Assembly (NCBI RefSeq): GCF_022129235.1
Contig: NZ_JADQAI010000001.1
Span: 310,001 to 374,000 of the forward strand
From: Psychrobacter sp. Ps6
Lineage (GTDB): Bacteria; Pseudomonadota; Gammaproteobacteria; Pseudomonadales; Moraxellaceae
Direction of reading: 5' to 3'
DNA: 64,000 nt
In this document: one piece after another, positions 18,103 through 29,777 of the stretch
How positions within the stretch are numbered: position 1 is the stretch's first letter
How the letters are laid out: every line of letters starts with the position of its first letter
Program-made: the position numbers and the translations under genes
Notes under the pieces: generated by a model
Told to the model about the DNA's origin: nothing
The model's database searches: none
Seen by the model: the letters and a program-made list of their open reading frames with translations, nothing else

Positions 18103-19239
18103 ATGCCTGCATTACGTCAAGATATCGATCCAAACGGCTTATTAGAGTATTCAGTGGTTTACACCGATCGCGCGCTGAACCATATGTCAAAGGCCTTTCA
18201 GCAAGTAATGAACGACTTATCTAGTGATCTAAAATCTGTCTACAACGCGGATGCCGTGGTGATTGTGCCTGGCTCTGGTACTTATGGTATGGAAGCGGTC
18301 GCTCGCCAGTTGGCAAATGACGAAGATTGCCTGATCATTCGTAATGGTTGGTTCAGCTATCGTTGGACGCAAATTTTAGAAAAAGGCAAAATTGCCAAAT
18401 CCTCAACCGTGCTCACAGCCAATCGTACCGAAGATAGCGAGTCACCAAAGCCGTTTGCACCAGTCGATATCGATACGGCGGTGGCTAAGATTAAAGAAGA
18501 GCAGCCAGCAGTGGTATTTGCGCCGCACGTCGAGACCTCATCAGGTATGATTTTGTCAGATGACTATATCAAAGCGTTGAGCGCGGCTGTGCATAGCGTC
18601 GGCGGCTTACTGGTTATCGACTGTATCGCATCAGGCTGTGTCTGGTTAGACATGAAAGACTTGGGTATCGATGTACTCATTAGCGCTCCGCAAAAAGGTT
18701 GGAGCAGTACACCAGGCGCTGGTCTGGTTATGCTAAGCGATGCGGCTGTCAAAAAAGTAGACAGCACCGAGTCTGATAGCTTCAGTATCGATCTAAAGCA
18801 ATGGCTAAACATCATGCGCGCCTACGAAAATGGTGGTCATGCCTATCATGCGACGATGCCCACAGACAGCTTACGCCAGTTCCGTGATGCGGTTAATGAA
18901 GCCAAAGTCATTGGTTTTGATAAGCTATGTGAGGCGCAGTGGACGCTCGGCAAGCGTATTCGTGACGTACTAGAAGCTAAAGGTATCGAGAGCGTTGCGG
19001 CTGAAGGCTTTCAAGCGCCTGGTGTTGTTGTGTCTTATACCGATCGTGATGATATCCATAAAGGTAGCGCTTTTGCGGCAGCGGGTGTACAAATCGCTGC
19101 TGGCGTACCCTTAAAAGTAGGCGAGCCTGATAGCTTCAAGACCTTCCGTTTGGGTCTGTTTGGCTTAGATAAATTAACCGACATCGATGGTACAGTCACG
19201 CGTTTTGAGTCAGCACTGGACGAAGTATTAAGCCAGTAG
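18103..19239 (+). CDS. Class V aminotransferase (alanine/serine-glyoxylate type)
   Basis: A PLP-dependent fold type I transaminase of 378 residues. The Schiff-base Lys198 lies in SAPQKGWSSTPG, and Asp173 in LLVIDCIASG contacts the pyridine nitrogen. VPGSGTYGMEAVARQL (about 51-66) is the phosphate-side loop, and ETSSGM carries the residue usually found in the alanine-glyoxylate / serine-glyoxylate / aspartate-pyruvate (PucG) group. AGGAG precedes the ATG by six bases. The amino donor and acceptor cannot be assigned from sequence; a role in glyoxylate, serine or glycine metabolism is the family expectation. It is probably monocistronic, with a terminator downstream. Confidence 0.85.
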   Translation: MPALRQDIDPNGLLEYSVVYTDRALNHMSKAFQQVMNDLSSDLKSVYNADAVVIVPGSGTYGMEAVARQLANDEDCLIIRNGWFSYRWTQILEKGKIAKSSTVLTANRTEDSESPKPFAPVDIDTAVAKIKEEQPAVVFAPHVETSSGMILSDDYIKALSAAVHSVGGLLVIDCIASGCVWLDMKDLGIDVLISAPQKGWSSTPGAGLVMLSDAAVKKVDSTESDSFSIDLKQWLNIMRAYENGGHAYHATMPTDSLRQFRDAVNEAKVIGFDKLCEAQWTLGKRIRDVLEAKGIESVAAEGFQAPGVVVSYTDRDDIHKGSAFAAAGVQIAAGVPLKVGEPDSFKTFRLGLFGLDKLTDIDGTVTRFESALDEVLSQ

Positions 19240-19314
19240 TCGTGATTAAGAAACCTTTTAAAATGAGACCGCTACCTTTATAAGTCGTTCTGAAGACGCT
19301 TTTATCATCATAAA

Positions 19315-19357
19315 ATACTGAGCCGTTATTATAATCATACGCGCTCAGTATTTTTTT
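19315..19357 (+). terminator. Terminator after the class V aminotransferase
   Basis: A perfect 9-bp stem ATACTGAGC / GCTCAGTAT with a 19-base loop, followed by seven Ts. Confidence 0.85.
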
Positions 19358-19443
19358 ACCTTTTCATTATGTTTTATAATATAATGTATTTATATAAATC
19401 GAAATTAAGCAAATACCTAATACACTTGAATGAGTAGTCCGTT

Positions 19444-19881
19444 ATGAGTATACAAATAGACTGGCAGGCATTCACACCGATCTCCTTAGTCGGTGGTCTG
19501 ATGCTAGGGGTGGCGACAGTTATCTTACTGCTCGGCATTGGGCGTATAGCCGGTATCAGTGGTATTTTTTCAAGCTTGCTAAAACCCAAGCGTGTAGAGA
19601 TGTGGCAGGTACTGTTTATATTGGGTTTGGTCATATCGCCGGTGCTGTACGGGCTAGCAAGACCGCTACCTGATGTAGCGATTAGCAATTCTTTGCCGCT
19701 GTTGATTACCGCAGGGCTATTGGTGGGCTTTGGCACGCGTCTGGGCTCAGGCTGCACGAGCGGACATGGTATCTGCGGTAATGCACGCCTGTCTCCACGC
19801 TCACTGGCGGCAACCGTCACCTTTATGCTGTTTGGTATTGTGACCGTATATATCGGTCGTCATGTACTAGGGCTACTATAA
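19444..19881 (+). CDS. YeeE/YedE family sulfur-compound transporter subunit (PmpA-like)
   Basis: A 145-residue membrane protein with about four hydrophobic helices and the family signature GTRLGSGCTSGHGICG, placing conserved Cys104 and Cys111 in the pore region. It represents one half of the YeeE fold. The other half is the next gene, so the pair is the split (PmpA/PmpB-type) form of the thiosulfate/sulfane-sulfur uptake family. Such pairs commonly accompany sulfur-responsive BigR-type regulators or persulfide dioxygenases, but neither is seen next to it here. The substrate is inferred from the family. Confidence 0.85.
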   Translation: MSIQIDWQAFTPISLVGGLMLGVATVILLLGIGRIAGISGIFSSLLKPKRVEMWQVLFILGLVISPVLYGLARPLPDVAISNSLPLLITAGLLVGFGTRLGSGCTSGHGICGNARLSPRSLAATVTFMLFGIVTVYIGRHVLGLL

Positions 19882-19979
19882 ATGCTCAATGGCAGATTGC
19901 CATGAGATTGCTAGTAGTAGCACTAAAGCGCGCACGATATATGATAGTTAATAAAAGATAATAATAGCGAGATACGACG

Positions 19980-20399
19980 ATGCTAAAAAATATAATCGGA
20001 TTGCTGGCAGGGTTACTGTTTGGATTTGGGTTACTTGTGTCAGGTATGACCGATCCTGTAAAAGTACAAGGGTTCTTAGATGTGTTTGGCGCATGGGATA
20101 TCTCCCTTGCACTGGTGATGGGTGGTGGTTTGTTTGTTGCATTTTTTGGTGTGCTGTTGGCCAAACGTCAGGAGAATAGCTGGATTGGCACGCCCATTGA
20201 CATGCCAAGCAAAACCGTCATCACCAAACAACTGATTATCGGTGCCATGTTGTTTGGTATCGGCTGGGGACTGGTGGGTATTTGCCCGGGGCCAGGTATC
20301 GTCTTACTTGGGACGGGTCAGTGGCAAGCGTACGTGTTTATCCCTGCGATGATCATAGGGATGCTGGTCTATCAGTGGTTTGAGCCAAAAATTGGCTAA
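19980..20399 (+). CDS. YeeE/YedE family transporter subunit, second half (PmpB-like, DUF6691)
   Basis: A 139-residue membrane protein with four hydrophobic helices. The N-terminal LLFGFGLLVSGMTDPVKVQGF and the C-half GIGWGLVGICPGPGIVLLG, with conserved Cys102, are hallmarks of the second subunit of the split YeeE pair. It follows the first subunit after 98 bases on the same strand and presumably forms a heteromer with it. A clear terminator follows it. Confidence 0.85.
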   Translation: MLKNIIGLLAGLLFGFGLLVSGMTDPVKVQGFLDVFGAWDISLALVMGGGLFVAFFGVLLAKRQENSWIGTPIDMPSKTVITKQLIIGAMLFGIGWGLVGICPGPGIVLLGTGQWQAYVFIPAMIIGMLVYQWFEPKIG

Positions 20400-20417
20400 T
20401 TAAATAATTTGAGCATT

Positions 20418-20455
20418 AAAAAAGGTCAGCCACGTATATGTGATTGACCTTTTTT
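20418..20455 (+). terminator. Bidirectional terminator after the YeeE/YedE pair
   Basis: AAAAGGTCA / TGACCTTTT with an inner CAC/GTG stem. Flanking A- and T-runs allow it to work for the convergent acyl-CoA ligase gene as well. Confidence 0.85.
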
Positions 20456-20495
20456 ATAGATGTTAGTTGATGACATGACTTAATGTATTTTTAGA

Positions 20496-22160
20496 TCACT
20501 TAACACTGGCAGTGACTTTGGGCGTTTCATGTGCCAATGATTTGGCCGCTTGGCGTAGCTCAAACTTTTGAACCTTACCCGTACTGGTTTTTGGAATTTC
20601 CGCAAAGACAATATATTTCGGTACTTTAAAACCTGCTAAGTGCTGACTACAGTGCGCCATTACCGTATCGCGTTGCAAGGTGCTGCCTTCATGAATCTCG
20701 ATAAAGGCGACCGGCACCTCACCCCATTTATCATGTGGCGCGGCGACGACTGCACAGCTCTCAATCGCGGGGAGCTTGTATAAGACATTTTCGACCTCGA
20801 TACTAGAGATGTTCTCACCGCCTGAGATGATAATGTCTTTAAGCCTGTCCATAATTTTGATGTAGCCGTCAGGGTATTTGACACCCAAATCCCCCGTGCG
20901 GAACCAGCCATCAGCGAATGCCTCTTCGGTGGCTTTGCGGCTTTTTAGATAGCCTTTCATCACCATGTTGCCACGTAGCGCCAGCTCACCCATGTCTTCC
21001 CCATCAGCGGCAACTGGCTCAGTCGTGCCTTGTTTAAATACCTCAAATCCTGCCATCAAGTGAGAAGTCATGCCTTGGCGTGATTTCTTTTGGGCGCGGC
21101 TAGCGACATCAAGATCATTCCATGCTTCTTGCTCTGCGCAGACCGTCACTGGTCCATAGACTTCGGTGAGACCGTAGACGTGAGAGATATCAAAGCCCAT
21201 CGCTTCCATTGCTGCTAGCATGGTTTCAGAGGGTGGTGCCCCAGCGACCCAGCCTTTGACGGTATGCGTAATGGCTTCTTTATACTCGGGTTTGCCACCT
21301 GCAATCATATTGTGGACGACTGGCGCAGAACAGTAATGGGTCACTTGATGCTTTGCAATCAGTTGCAATATCAAATCAGCATCAATTTTACGCAAGCACA
21401 CATTGACCCCAGCACGTTCGGCGATGCTCCACGGAAAACACCAGCCATTGCAGTGAAACAGCGGCAACGTCCACAGATACATTGGGTGCTTTGGCATGTC
21501 CCAATCTAAAATGTTCGACACTGCATTGAGCGTAGCACCGCGATGGTGATAAACGACGCCTTTGGGTTTGCCTGTTGTGCCAGAGGTATAATTCAGCGCA
21601 ATCGCGTCCCACTCGTCTAATGGCATTTCCCAATTATCCAGACTGTCTGAGCTGGCGACTAATGCTTCATAGCTCATCTGCCCAAACGGCTCGACATCAA
21701 TAGCATTATCGGTCGCGTGAATGACAATTAGGTTTGGAAAAGTCTCATCGATAATCTCGGCGTGGTCAGCAAACTCACTGTCTAAGATAAGAACCTTTGC
21801 TTCTGAATGCTGCAAACAAAAGGTAAGTGCATTGATATCGAGACGCGTGTTTAGGGTACAGAGTACGCCGCCTGACATGGGTACGCCAAAGGCACATTCG
21901 ACCATTGCAGGTGTGTTTGGCAGCATGACGGCGACTGTATCATTTTTATCAATACCCAGTTTGCGTAAGCCATCCGCCAATTGACGGCAGCGCGTATAAG
22001 TTTGTTGCCACGTCTGAGTGAGGTTGTTGTGCGCAAGATCATCGTAAATGATCGCAGTCTTATCAGGATAAACGTGAGCGCTGCGGATGATAAAGTCAAT
22101 AGGAGTAAGCGGTTGATAATTGGCGGCGTTTTTGCCGAGACCAGTATGAAAATCTGTCAT
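20496..22160 (-). CDS. Acyl-CoA synthetase (AMP-forming; AlkK/DmdB-like)
   Basis: An ANL-superfamily ligase of 554 residues that activates a carboxylic acid to its acyl-CoA through an acyl-adenylate. The P-loop [20 protein letters not shown] is at about residues 190-209, GLTEVYGP is the A5 motif, WFRTGDLGVKYPDGYIKIMD (20 residues) is the A7/A8 hinge and KTSTGKVQKFELR carries the catalytic Lys. The N-terminal TGLGKNAANYQPLTPIDFI resembles medium-chain ligases and methylmercaptopropionate-CoA ligases (DmdB group). The chain length is not determinable by eye. It is divergent from the dienoyl-CoA reductase gene, which suggests a fatty-acid degradation setting. Confidence 0.9.
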   Translation of the reverse strand: MTDFHTGLGKNAANYQPLTPIDFIIRSAHVYPDKTAIIYDDLAHNNLTQTWQQTYTRCRQLADGLRKLGIDKNDTVAVMLPNTPAMVECAFGVPMSGGVLCTLNTRLDINALTFCLQHSEAKVLILDSEFADHAEIIDETFPNLIVIHATDNAIDVEPFGQMSYEALVASSDSLDNWEMPLDEWDAIALNYTSGTTGKPKGVVYHHRGATLNAVSNILDWDMPKHPMYLWTLPLFHCNGWCFPWSIAERAGVNVCLRKIDADLILQLIAKHQVTHYCSAPVVHNMIAGGKPEYKEAITHTVKGWVAGAPPSETMLAAMEAMGFDISHVYGLTEVYGPVTVCAEQEAWNDLDVASRAQKKSRQGMTSHLMAGFEVFKQGTTEPVAADGEDMGELALRGNMVMKGYLKSRKATEEAFADGWFRTGDLGVKYPDGYIKIMDRLKDIIISGGENISSIEVENVLYKLPAIESCAVVAAPHDKWGEVPVAFIEIHEGSTLQRDTVMAHCSQHLAGFKVPKYIVFAEIPKTSTGKVQKFELRQAAKSLAHETPKVTASVK

Positions 22161-24692
<2,532 letters not shown>

Positions 24693-24718
24693 ACTTTTCA
24701 GTATGAGTGTTAAATAAT

Positions 24719-24753
24719 GGACGGCGAGAGGATATCTTTTGCCGTCCTTTTTT
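24719..24753 (+). terminator. Terminator after fadH
   Basis: A 7-bp GC-rich stem GGACGGC / GCCGTCC followed by six Ts. Confidence 0.88.
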
Positions 24754-24837
24754 ATTTAGAATGAAAATTTGCCTTATTAAACTAGATATTCAGTTCAGCT
24801 TATGTTTATTCTGAAAGAATCAAGAGATTTTGTTCAC

Positions 24838-25605
24838 TTACTCTCGTTCTAATACAATCCCGTCAAAATACCCTCGCATACCACAATGCAGTTCTCTATA
24901 CTGGTTATCAATGTCTCTCAATAACAACTGAGTCCTACCTTTATAAAATGCCGGATATAAACGTAGCTCAACAGTTTTATTTGGCTGATCATCGTTGATG
25001 ACCCAATGATTCTGTGACCATATGGCTTTACTCTCTCCCAAATCGCAGGTATGAGCATTGGTAAAAATCAAAGCGCCATCAATGATGGAAAGATAAGGCT
25101 TATTAGCGATACTATGAATCGATACCGTGTTTTTTGCCTCTCCCGTATCTTCCCAGCGCTGAGTACCTGAATTATATATTGAGATTTGAGTGGTTTGAGA
25201 AAACTTACCAAAGGCACTTTTACTCGGTGAATTAGAAGGACTTAACTCATCTGAAAAATTCCGAGCCACACCGTAATTGGTTTGCTCTTCGATATACTCT
25301 TTATACTCACGTATCAGACACTCTTCACTTTTACAGGTATTACGCTGAAAATTCAGCCATGTGCGTTGATTGGCAATGAGCCTATCTTTAAAAGCTTTGC
25401 TGTCTTCGTAGTTAGGAGCAGCGTCAAGATTGCTTTTATATTTTTTTGCCATAGCTTCATCAAGAGCAGATAACTTAGTATTCATACACACTGTTTTCTC
25501 TACCCACGTAGCAGCCTTATTGCAATCAAAACTTGCTGAATTTGCATAAGTGGAAAGTAGGCAAGTGCCTAAAATACCAATTGTAGTGATGCATAACTTT
25601 TTCAT
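24838..25605 (-). CDS. Secreted LprI/DUF1311-domain protein
   Basis: A 255-residue secreted protein. The ATG at 25605 was chosen because GAGGG precedes it and a clean signal peptide follows (MKKLCITTIGILGTCLLS, cleavage near ANSA-SF). Residues 24-110 form an LprI (DUF1311) domain: SFDCNKAATWVEKTVC, a Leu-Asp-x-x-(L/M) helix, ANQRTWLNFQRNTC and CLIREYKEYIEE, with paired Cys residues likely forming disulfides. LprI of Mycobacterium is reported to inhibit lysozyme; that function is not assured here. The C-terminal ~140 residues, unassigned, look like a beta-rich domain. It stands alone and converges on fadH. Confidence 0.75.
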   Translation of the reverse strand: MKKLCITTIGILGTCLLSTYANSASFDCNKAATWVEKTVCMNTKLSALDEAMAKKYKSNLDAAPNYEDSKAFKDRLIANQRTWLNFQRNTCKSEECLIREYKEYIEEQTNYGVARNFSDELSPSNSPSKSAFGKFSQTTQISIYNSGTQRWEDTGEAKNTVSIHSIANKPYLSIIDGALIFTNAHTCDLGESKAIWSQNHWVINDDQPNKTVELRLYPAFYKGRTQLLLRDIDNQYRELHCGMRGYFDGIVLERE

Positions 25606-25714
25606 ATTACCCTCATTTTTCAGAGCTTGATTGTATGTTAGGAAAGCTATAACTGTGATATACGTGTCATCATCACTTTCTGCAAAAAAAATCAGCCTAG
25701 TCAGCCTCACTCAC

Positions 25715-26131
25715 CTACCAACTGCCAATATTTTCCATCGAAATCCAAGGCTCAATAGGTTCTAAGTCTTCACCATTTTGTAGCAGCTCAATTGAGATAT
25801 TATTAGGGTCTTTCACAAAAGCCATATGGCCATCTCTAGGCGGTCTTAATATCTCGATCCCTGCCTGTATAAAGGTGTCGCACTGTGCGTATATGTTGTC
25901 GACTCTAAAGGCAAAGTGCCCAAAATTATCGCCATTGGTATATTCTCTTTCATCCCAGTTGTGCGTCACCTCAATCTCCGGCGCACCCTCATGCGTTGCT
26001 AAAAAATATAAGCTGAATCTGCCTGATTCAGAGTCTCTCTTTCTTAGCAGTTGTAAGCCCATAAGGTCACAATAGAAAAACAACGTTTCTTCTAGTTTGT
26101 TGGTTCTAATCATTGCATGTAAGTACTTCAT
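25715..26131 (-). CDS. VOC-fold protein, lactoylglutathione lyase-like
   Basis: A 138-residue vicinal-oxygen-chelate protein that looks like glyoxalase I, which isomerises the methylglyoxal-glutathione hemithioacetal. Metal ligands equivalent to the E. coli His5, Glu56, His74 and Glu122 appear as His5 (YLHAMIRT), Glu54 (EIEVTHNW), His72 (FGHFAFRV) and Glu115 (NISIELLQN). The N-terminal LEETLFFYCDLMGLQLLRK is the classic GloA start. All four ligands being present favours a true glyoxalase I over a non-enzymatic VOC protein. It is upstream of the LprI-like gene on the same strand but separated by 109 bases. The 209 bases before it hold nothing recognisable. Confidence 0.82.
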   Translation of the reverse strand: MKYLHAMIRTNKLEETLFFYCDLMGLQLLRKRDSESGRFSLYFLATHEGAPEIEVTHNWDEREYTNGDNFGHFAFRVDNIYAQCDTFIQAGIEILRPPRDGHMAFVKDPNNISIELLQNGEDLEPIEPWISMENIGSW

Positions 26132-26340
26132 AAAAATACCTTAATATTGATTATTCATAAAAAATCGAGTAATGGCAGGGTGCTTGTTATGCATCATTAA
26201 TATACAAAATCTCAGATGGCGTATGTATGATATCAATACCATTAATTACATAAAGCGCATTTGTGTCAGTAACTTTTTATCAAGCAGTGCAAGCGACATA
26301 CCCTGCAATACTTGCTAGATTAAATCTGACATCGCAAAAT

Positions 26341-27345
26341 CTAACCCTCCATCTCACCAACTAACCATCCCTCAAAATCACTAACCTGCGCCGCCAACTC
26401 AGGTTGCACTTTTGCTAGTTCATCGAGCTTATCTCTAATCTCGCTTTTATTATATTTCACACCAATCAACGTCTCTTTAAGCAAATCAATCAGCTCAACA
26501 TTTAACGTATCAGAGAAGATAACAACTTCTGTAATCACGGCTTGCTTGACATCCATATGCACATCCATCATGCCCCAGTCAAAGCGCGTCTCGATATGAT
26601 GAGTAAACTCAGGCGTTTTACCAAAGCGCCAATCCCAGTCCGCCATCTGCTGATAGTAAGCGTTTAGCGTCGGCTGCTTGGCAAGGCTGGCTTCATCCAA
26701 CTGCTCAACTGGCGCAGTCTCTCCGTAATATTCGCAAAACGCCTCGATAATCGCATCAGACAACGTTTCATGATTGATGGCATCATTGAACTCTACCAAG
26801 TTTGCCACGCGTGCGCGTACAGACTTGATACCTTTGGCTTTGAGCTTTAGCGGATGCGGATTGAGATAGTCGCCAAGCTTTTGCATGTTGGCATTGACCA
26901 GCAATGTTCCATGATGAAAGCTGCGATCGGTAGCATGTTTAAAGGCACTGCCTGATATTTTTCGGTCGCCCACTTGCATGTCATTACGACCAGATAAGGT
27001 GGCGTCTATACCGAGCTTTTTCAGTGCATTGATGATAATAGTAAAGTTGGCCGTTTGGTCGTACGCGTGCTTGGGGGACAAAAAGGTAAAATTGGTATTG
27101 CCCAAATCATGAAATACCGCGCCGCCACCACTCTGACGCCGCGCCAAAAACACATCGTCTGCTGCCATTTTATCGGTTTTGCACTCAACCCATGGGTTTT
27201 GTGAGCGACCAATGACCACGGTCTCAGAGTTGCGCCATAAGAACAGCGTATGCGAGTCAGGAGTGAGCGTATTAAATATCCAGTCCTCGGTGGCAAGGTT
27301 AAACCAAGGATTGGTCACGGCAGACTTTAAGATGCGTAGTTTCAT
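26341..27345 (-). CDS. lplA: Lipoate-protein ligase A
   Basis: Attaches scavenged lipoate to lipoyl domains of 2-oxoacid dehydrogenases and GcvH through lipoyl-AMP. It is 334 residues, like E. coli LplA. The lipoate/ATP loop RRQSGGGAVFHDLGNTNF is at residues 69-86. The catalytic Lys129 sits in GDRKISGSAFK, equivalent to E. coli Lys133. The C-terminal accessory domain (about residues 245-334, with FGKTPEFTH and the VEVVIF-like core) is present, so a partner LplB is not needed. It is monocistronic. Confidence 0.94.
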   Translation of the reverse strand: MKLRILKSAVTNPWFNLATEDWIFNTLTPDSHTLFLWRNSETVVIGRSQNPWVECKTDKMAADDVFLARRQSGGGAVFHDLGNTNFTFLSPKHAYDQTANFTIIINALKKLGIDATLSGRNDMQVGDRKISGSAFKHATDRSFHHGTLLVNANMQKLGDYLNPHPLKLKAKGIKSVRARVANLVEFNDAINHETLSDAIIEAFCEYYGETAPVEQLDEASLAKQPTLNAYYQQMADWDWRFGKTPEFTHHIETRFDWGMMDVHMDVKQAVITEVVIFSDTLNVELIDLLKETLIGVKYNKSEIRDKLDELAKVQPELAAQVSDFEGWLVGEMEG

Positions 27346-27560
27346 GATAGATACTTCTTTCAGATAGTTTTTATAGAGTGAGCGTTATAAATAGGCACTG
27401 ACATTCTTACCGATGCGGCGTTGGAATTCAATGAGTCTCTGGTAGGGACGGTGGCCTGAGCTTTGAGTAAGATAACGTGATTCGGCAAATTATTTGAATA
27501 AATCTTATATTAGAGCTAAGGCTGGTAAAGATAGCTTGTTAGGTTTTGGCAACGTTTACT

Positions 27561-27587
27561 AAAAAGCTGAGTAAAATACTCAGCTTT
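27561..27587 (-). terminator. Terminator after the 27.6-28.0 kb secreted protein gene
   Basis: A perfect 11-bp stem AAAGCTGAGTA / TACTCAGCTTT with a 3-base loop. On the minus strand it continues into TTTTTAG. Confidence 0.85.
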
Positions 27588-27618
27588 ATGACCTCTAAAA
27601 TTTCAGAAGCATTTCGCT

Positions 27619-28032
27619 TTATTCAGCACAAATCTCCCATTGCGATTTGGTGCTGAGATAGCACTGCATAACCGCTTTGCCAGACTGCGCATAGGCATCA
27701 CTGACGATACGCTGATTGGTTGGCAGACGATATCTGATGATCGCGGGCTCATCATTGACGGTGGTTGTCCATCCAGTCACTTCATTACGGTCATTGTAGT
27801 TTGCACTGGTAGAGGTTGCCATTTTGCCAAATCCTGGCAGGTTATATGAGACCTGTCTAAAACTATAACTCATCGCTGCACCCTCAGCGCCCTCATACTG
27901 ACAGTTTAGCTTTTTTTGCAGTTTATCTTGTTTATAAACATAGCAGGTGGTCGCATCTGAGAACTGACCAACCCCGCAAAAACCTGTTGTCGCAACGGAC
28001 ATACTGCCTATCAACAAAGCGATTTTCTTCAT
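27619..28032 (-). CDS. Small secreted hypothetical protein
   Basis: A 137-residue protein I cannot assign to a family. A short signal peptide is clear (MKKIALLIGSMSVATTGFCG). The mature part has four Cys (TTCYVYKQ, LNCQYEG, MQCYLST and WEICAE) that could form two disulfides, and it is rich in Ser, Thr and Tyr with predicted beta-strands. A periplasmic or outer-membrane-associated location is likely. It is monocistronic: its own terminator lies 30 bases downstream and 600 bases of AT-rich sequence lie upstream. Nothing nearby explains its role. Confidence 0.7.
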   Translation of the reverse strand: MKKIALLIGSMSVATTGFCGVGQFSDATTCYVYKQDKLQKKLNCQYEGAEGAAMSYSFRQVSYNLPGFGKMATSTSANYNDRNEVTGWTTTVNDEPAIIRYRLPTNQRIVSDAYAQSGKAVMQCYLSTKSQWEICAE

Positions 28033-28635
28033 AATGATTCCTCAATAAATAGTAATGACTGCTCGTCCTGTTTGCCTGTTATTTCCTGACATAGTTCACA
28101 TTGACTAGCATTATAAATACTAGATAATTAGTAAACAAATATCAACTAATATATTTTTAATGCAGATTGGGGTTTGTTAGATAAATTCTGCTCTAATATT
28201 GGTATTATTAATACTATCTTTCACAGTGGCTTGCTATAAGTAGCGTTTGATATCAAAACGAGTTTGATTTTTATATCTACTAACATAACAGATTACTCAA
28301 GGGTGACTTTAGAGTCTGCGAGTATATGCATAGAGAGTCGCTAAAATAAGCTAAAGTAGGAAAACTAAAGAATAAGAGCTTCTGACGGTATAGGGCTCAA
28401 CGAAATGCTATGCTCGATTTATGTGTATATAGAGCAGCGAGAAACCTGAAAGCAGCTTTAAATAAATTAAAATAATAGAAAAAAATTTACCATTATTTTT
28501 ATAAAAATTACTTACCAAACCATCAAAAATTTATCGTGATATATTTTGATAGCATGATAATTTCTACCATATATCAGACACTTATGACCGACACGAGTTG
28601 GCAAATGCAGTCTACGCGCTTAATAGGATTATCCG
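28033..28635. other. AT-rich divergent intergenic region
   Basis: 603 bases between the small secreted protein and the EamA exporter. There is no ORF with support. A 21-codon ORF starting at 28584 overlaps the exporter start but lacks a ribosome-binding site. It is AT-rich enough to contain several spurious -10-like hexamers. Confidence 0.45.
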
Positions 28636-29565
28636 ATGACCAACCGTGATCTCATCATCTTTGTGACCCTCTCTTTTATGTGGTCACTCTCTTTTGTGTT
28701 TTATCGGATCGGCGTGCCTGAGTTCGGTTCATTAGCATTTGCCAGTCTACGAGTGATATTTGCTGGATTGGTCATGCTCGTCTTTGTATTGTTAAAAAAG
28801 AAAAATAGAGTCGGTATCAAAGCGCATTGGAAAATGCTCACGCTGGTTGGTTTGTTCTCGGCAGCGCTGCCATTTGTGCTGTTTTCTTTTTCTGCGCAAT
28901 CAGTGAACGCAGGCGTACTCGCTGTACTAAACGCTTCTGTACCGATGATGAGCGGCTTTATCGCTCGTGTGTTCTTTAAAGACAGACTGTCCAAAAAACA
29001 AGCGCTTGGTTTGGTGATTGGGGTAGTTGGGGTGATTATATTGATGAGCGAAAGCTTATTTGGTGGCGGCGAGCAGGGTAAAGGCTTGGTGGAGGGATTA
29101 TTACCAATGGGCTATGCCTTGTTTGCTTGTGTGGGTTATGCGCTTGGCGCGAACATCACCAAAAACTACTTATACAACGTCTCACCTGTTGCTATTACAG
29201 CAGGGTCACTCATCATCGGTAGTATCATCATGTTGCCAGTGGCCTTTACTGAGTTTCCTTATGGCAAAGAGATCAGTATAAAAGCATGGGTATCGGTCAT
29301 TTGTATCGGCGTGTTTTCAACCGCCATTGCGCTTATTTTTATGAATCAGTTGATCAAAAATATCGGGCCGACGCGCGCCACGAGTATTACGTTAGTCATC
29401 CCGATTTTTGCGATTATTTTGGGTTATTTATTGCTTGGCGAGGCGCTAAATATACAGGCCATCATCGGTTCAGTCGTGATATTGTTCGGCACATATCTAT
29501 CATTAGAGCTGTCTATTAAGAAGATGCTAAAGCCAAAAAGCAAGATTCAGACGAACATTATTTAA
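28636..29565 (+). CDS. EamA/DMT-superfamily transporter
   Basis: A 309-residue inner-membrane protein with ten hydrophobic helices arranged as two EamA repeats (about residues 5-140 and 160-295). The first shows VTLSFMWSLSFVFYRIG and SLRVIFAGLVMLVFVLL. The second ends with TLVIPIFAIILGYLLLGEAL, the usual P-x-F/V-A-x-x-x-G-x-x-x-L-G-E motif. AGGA lies 8 bases before the ATG. Members export metabolites such as amino acids or drugs; this one's substrate is unknown. The Lys-rich tail is cytoplasmic. No operon partner. Confidence 0.88.
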   Translation: MTNRDLIIFVTLSFMWSLSFVFYRIGVPEFGSLAFASLRVIFAGLVMLVFVLLKKKNRVGIKAHWKMLTLVGLFSAALPFVLFSFSAQSVNAGVLAVLNASVPMMSGFIARVFFKDRLSKKQALGLVIGVVGVIILMSESLFGGGEQGKGLVEGLLPMGYALFACVGYALGANITKNYLYNVSPVAITAGSLIIGSIIMLPVAFTEFPYGKEISIKAWVSVICIGVFSTAIALIFMNQLIKNIGPTRATSITLVIPIFAIILGYLLLGEALNIQAIIGSVVILFGTYLSLELSIKKMLKPKSKIQTNII

Positions 29566-29777
29566 GGCTTAGTAAACAGTCTTCGTAGTAACCAGACACA
29601 AAGATTTGTATAGGTGAATATTGGTGTATCTGTTTGTAAATATTGCTTGGAATAATAAGATCTATCCCCTATAAAGATAGGCGTTAAACGTAGATTTTCT
29701 AATAACATTATAAGTATTTCTAAACAGAGTTTGATGGTTTTTACTACCGCTCAATACAATAACGAACAGGATATATC

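Noticed and set aside
28584-28649. 21-codon ORF overlapping the EamA gene start, possible leader peptide
   Set aside because: No ribosome-binding site and no attenuator-like structure.
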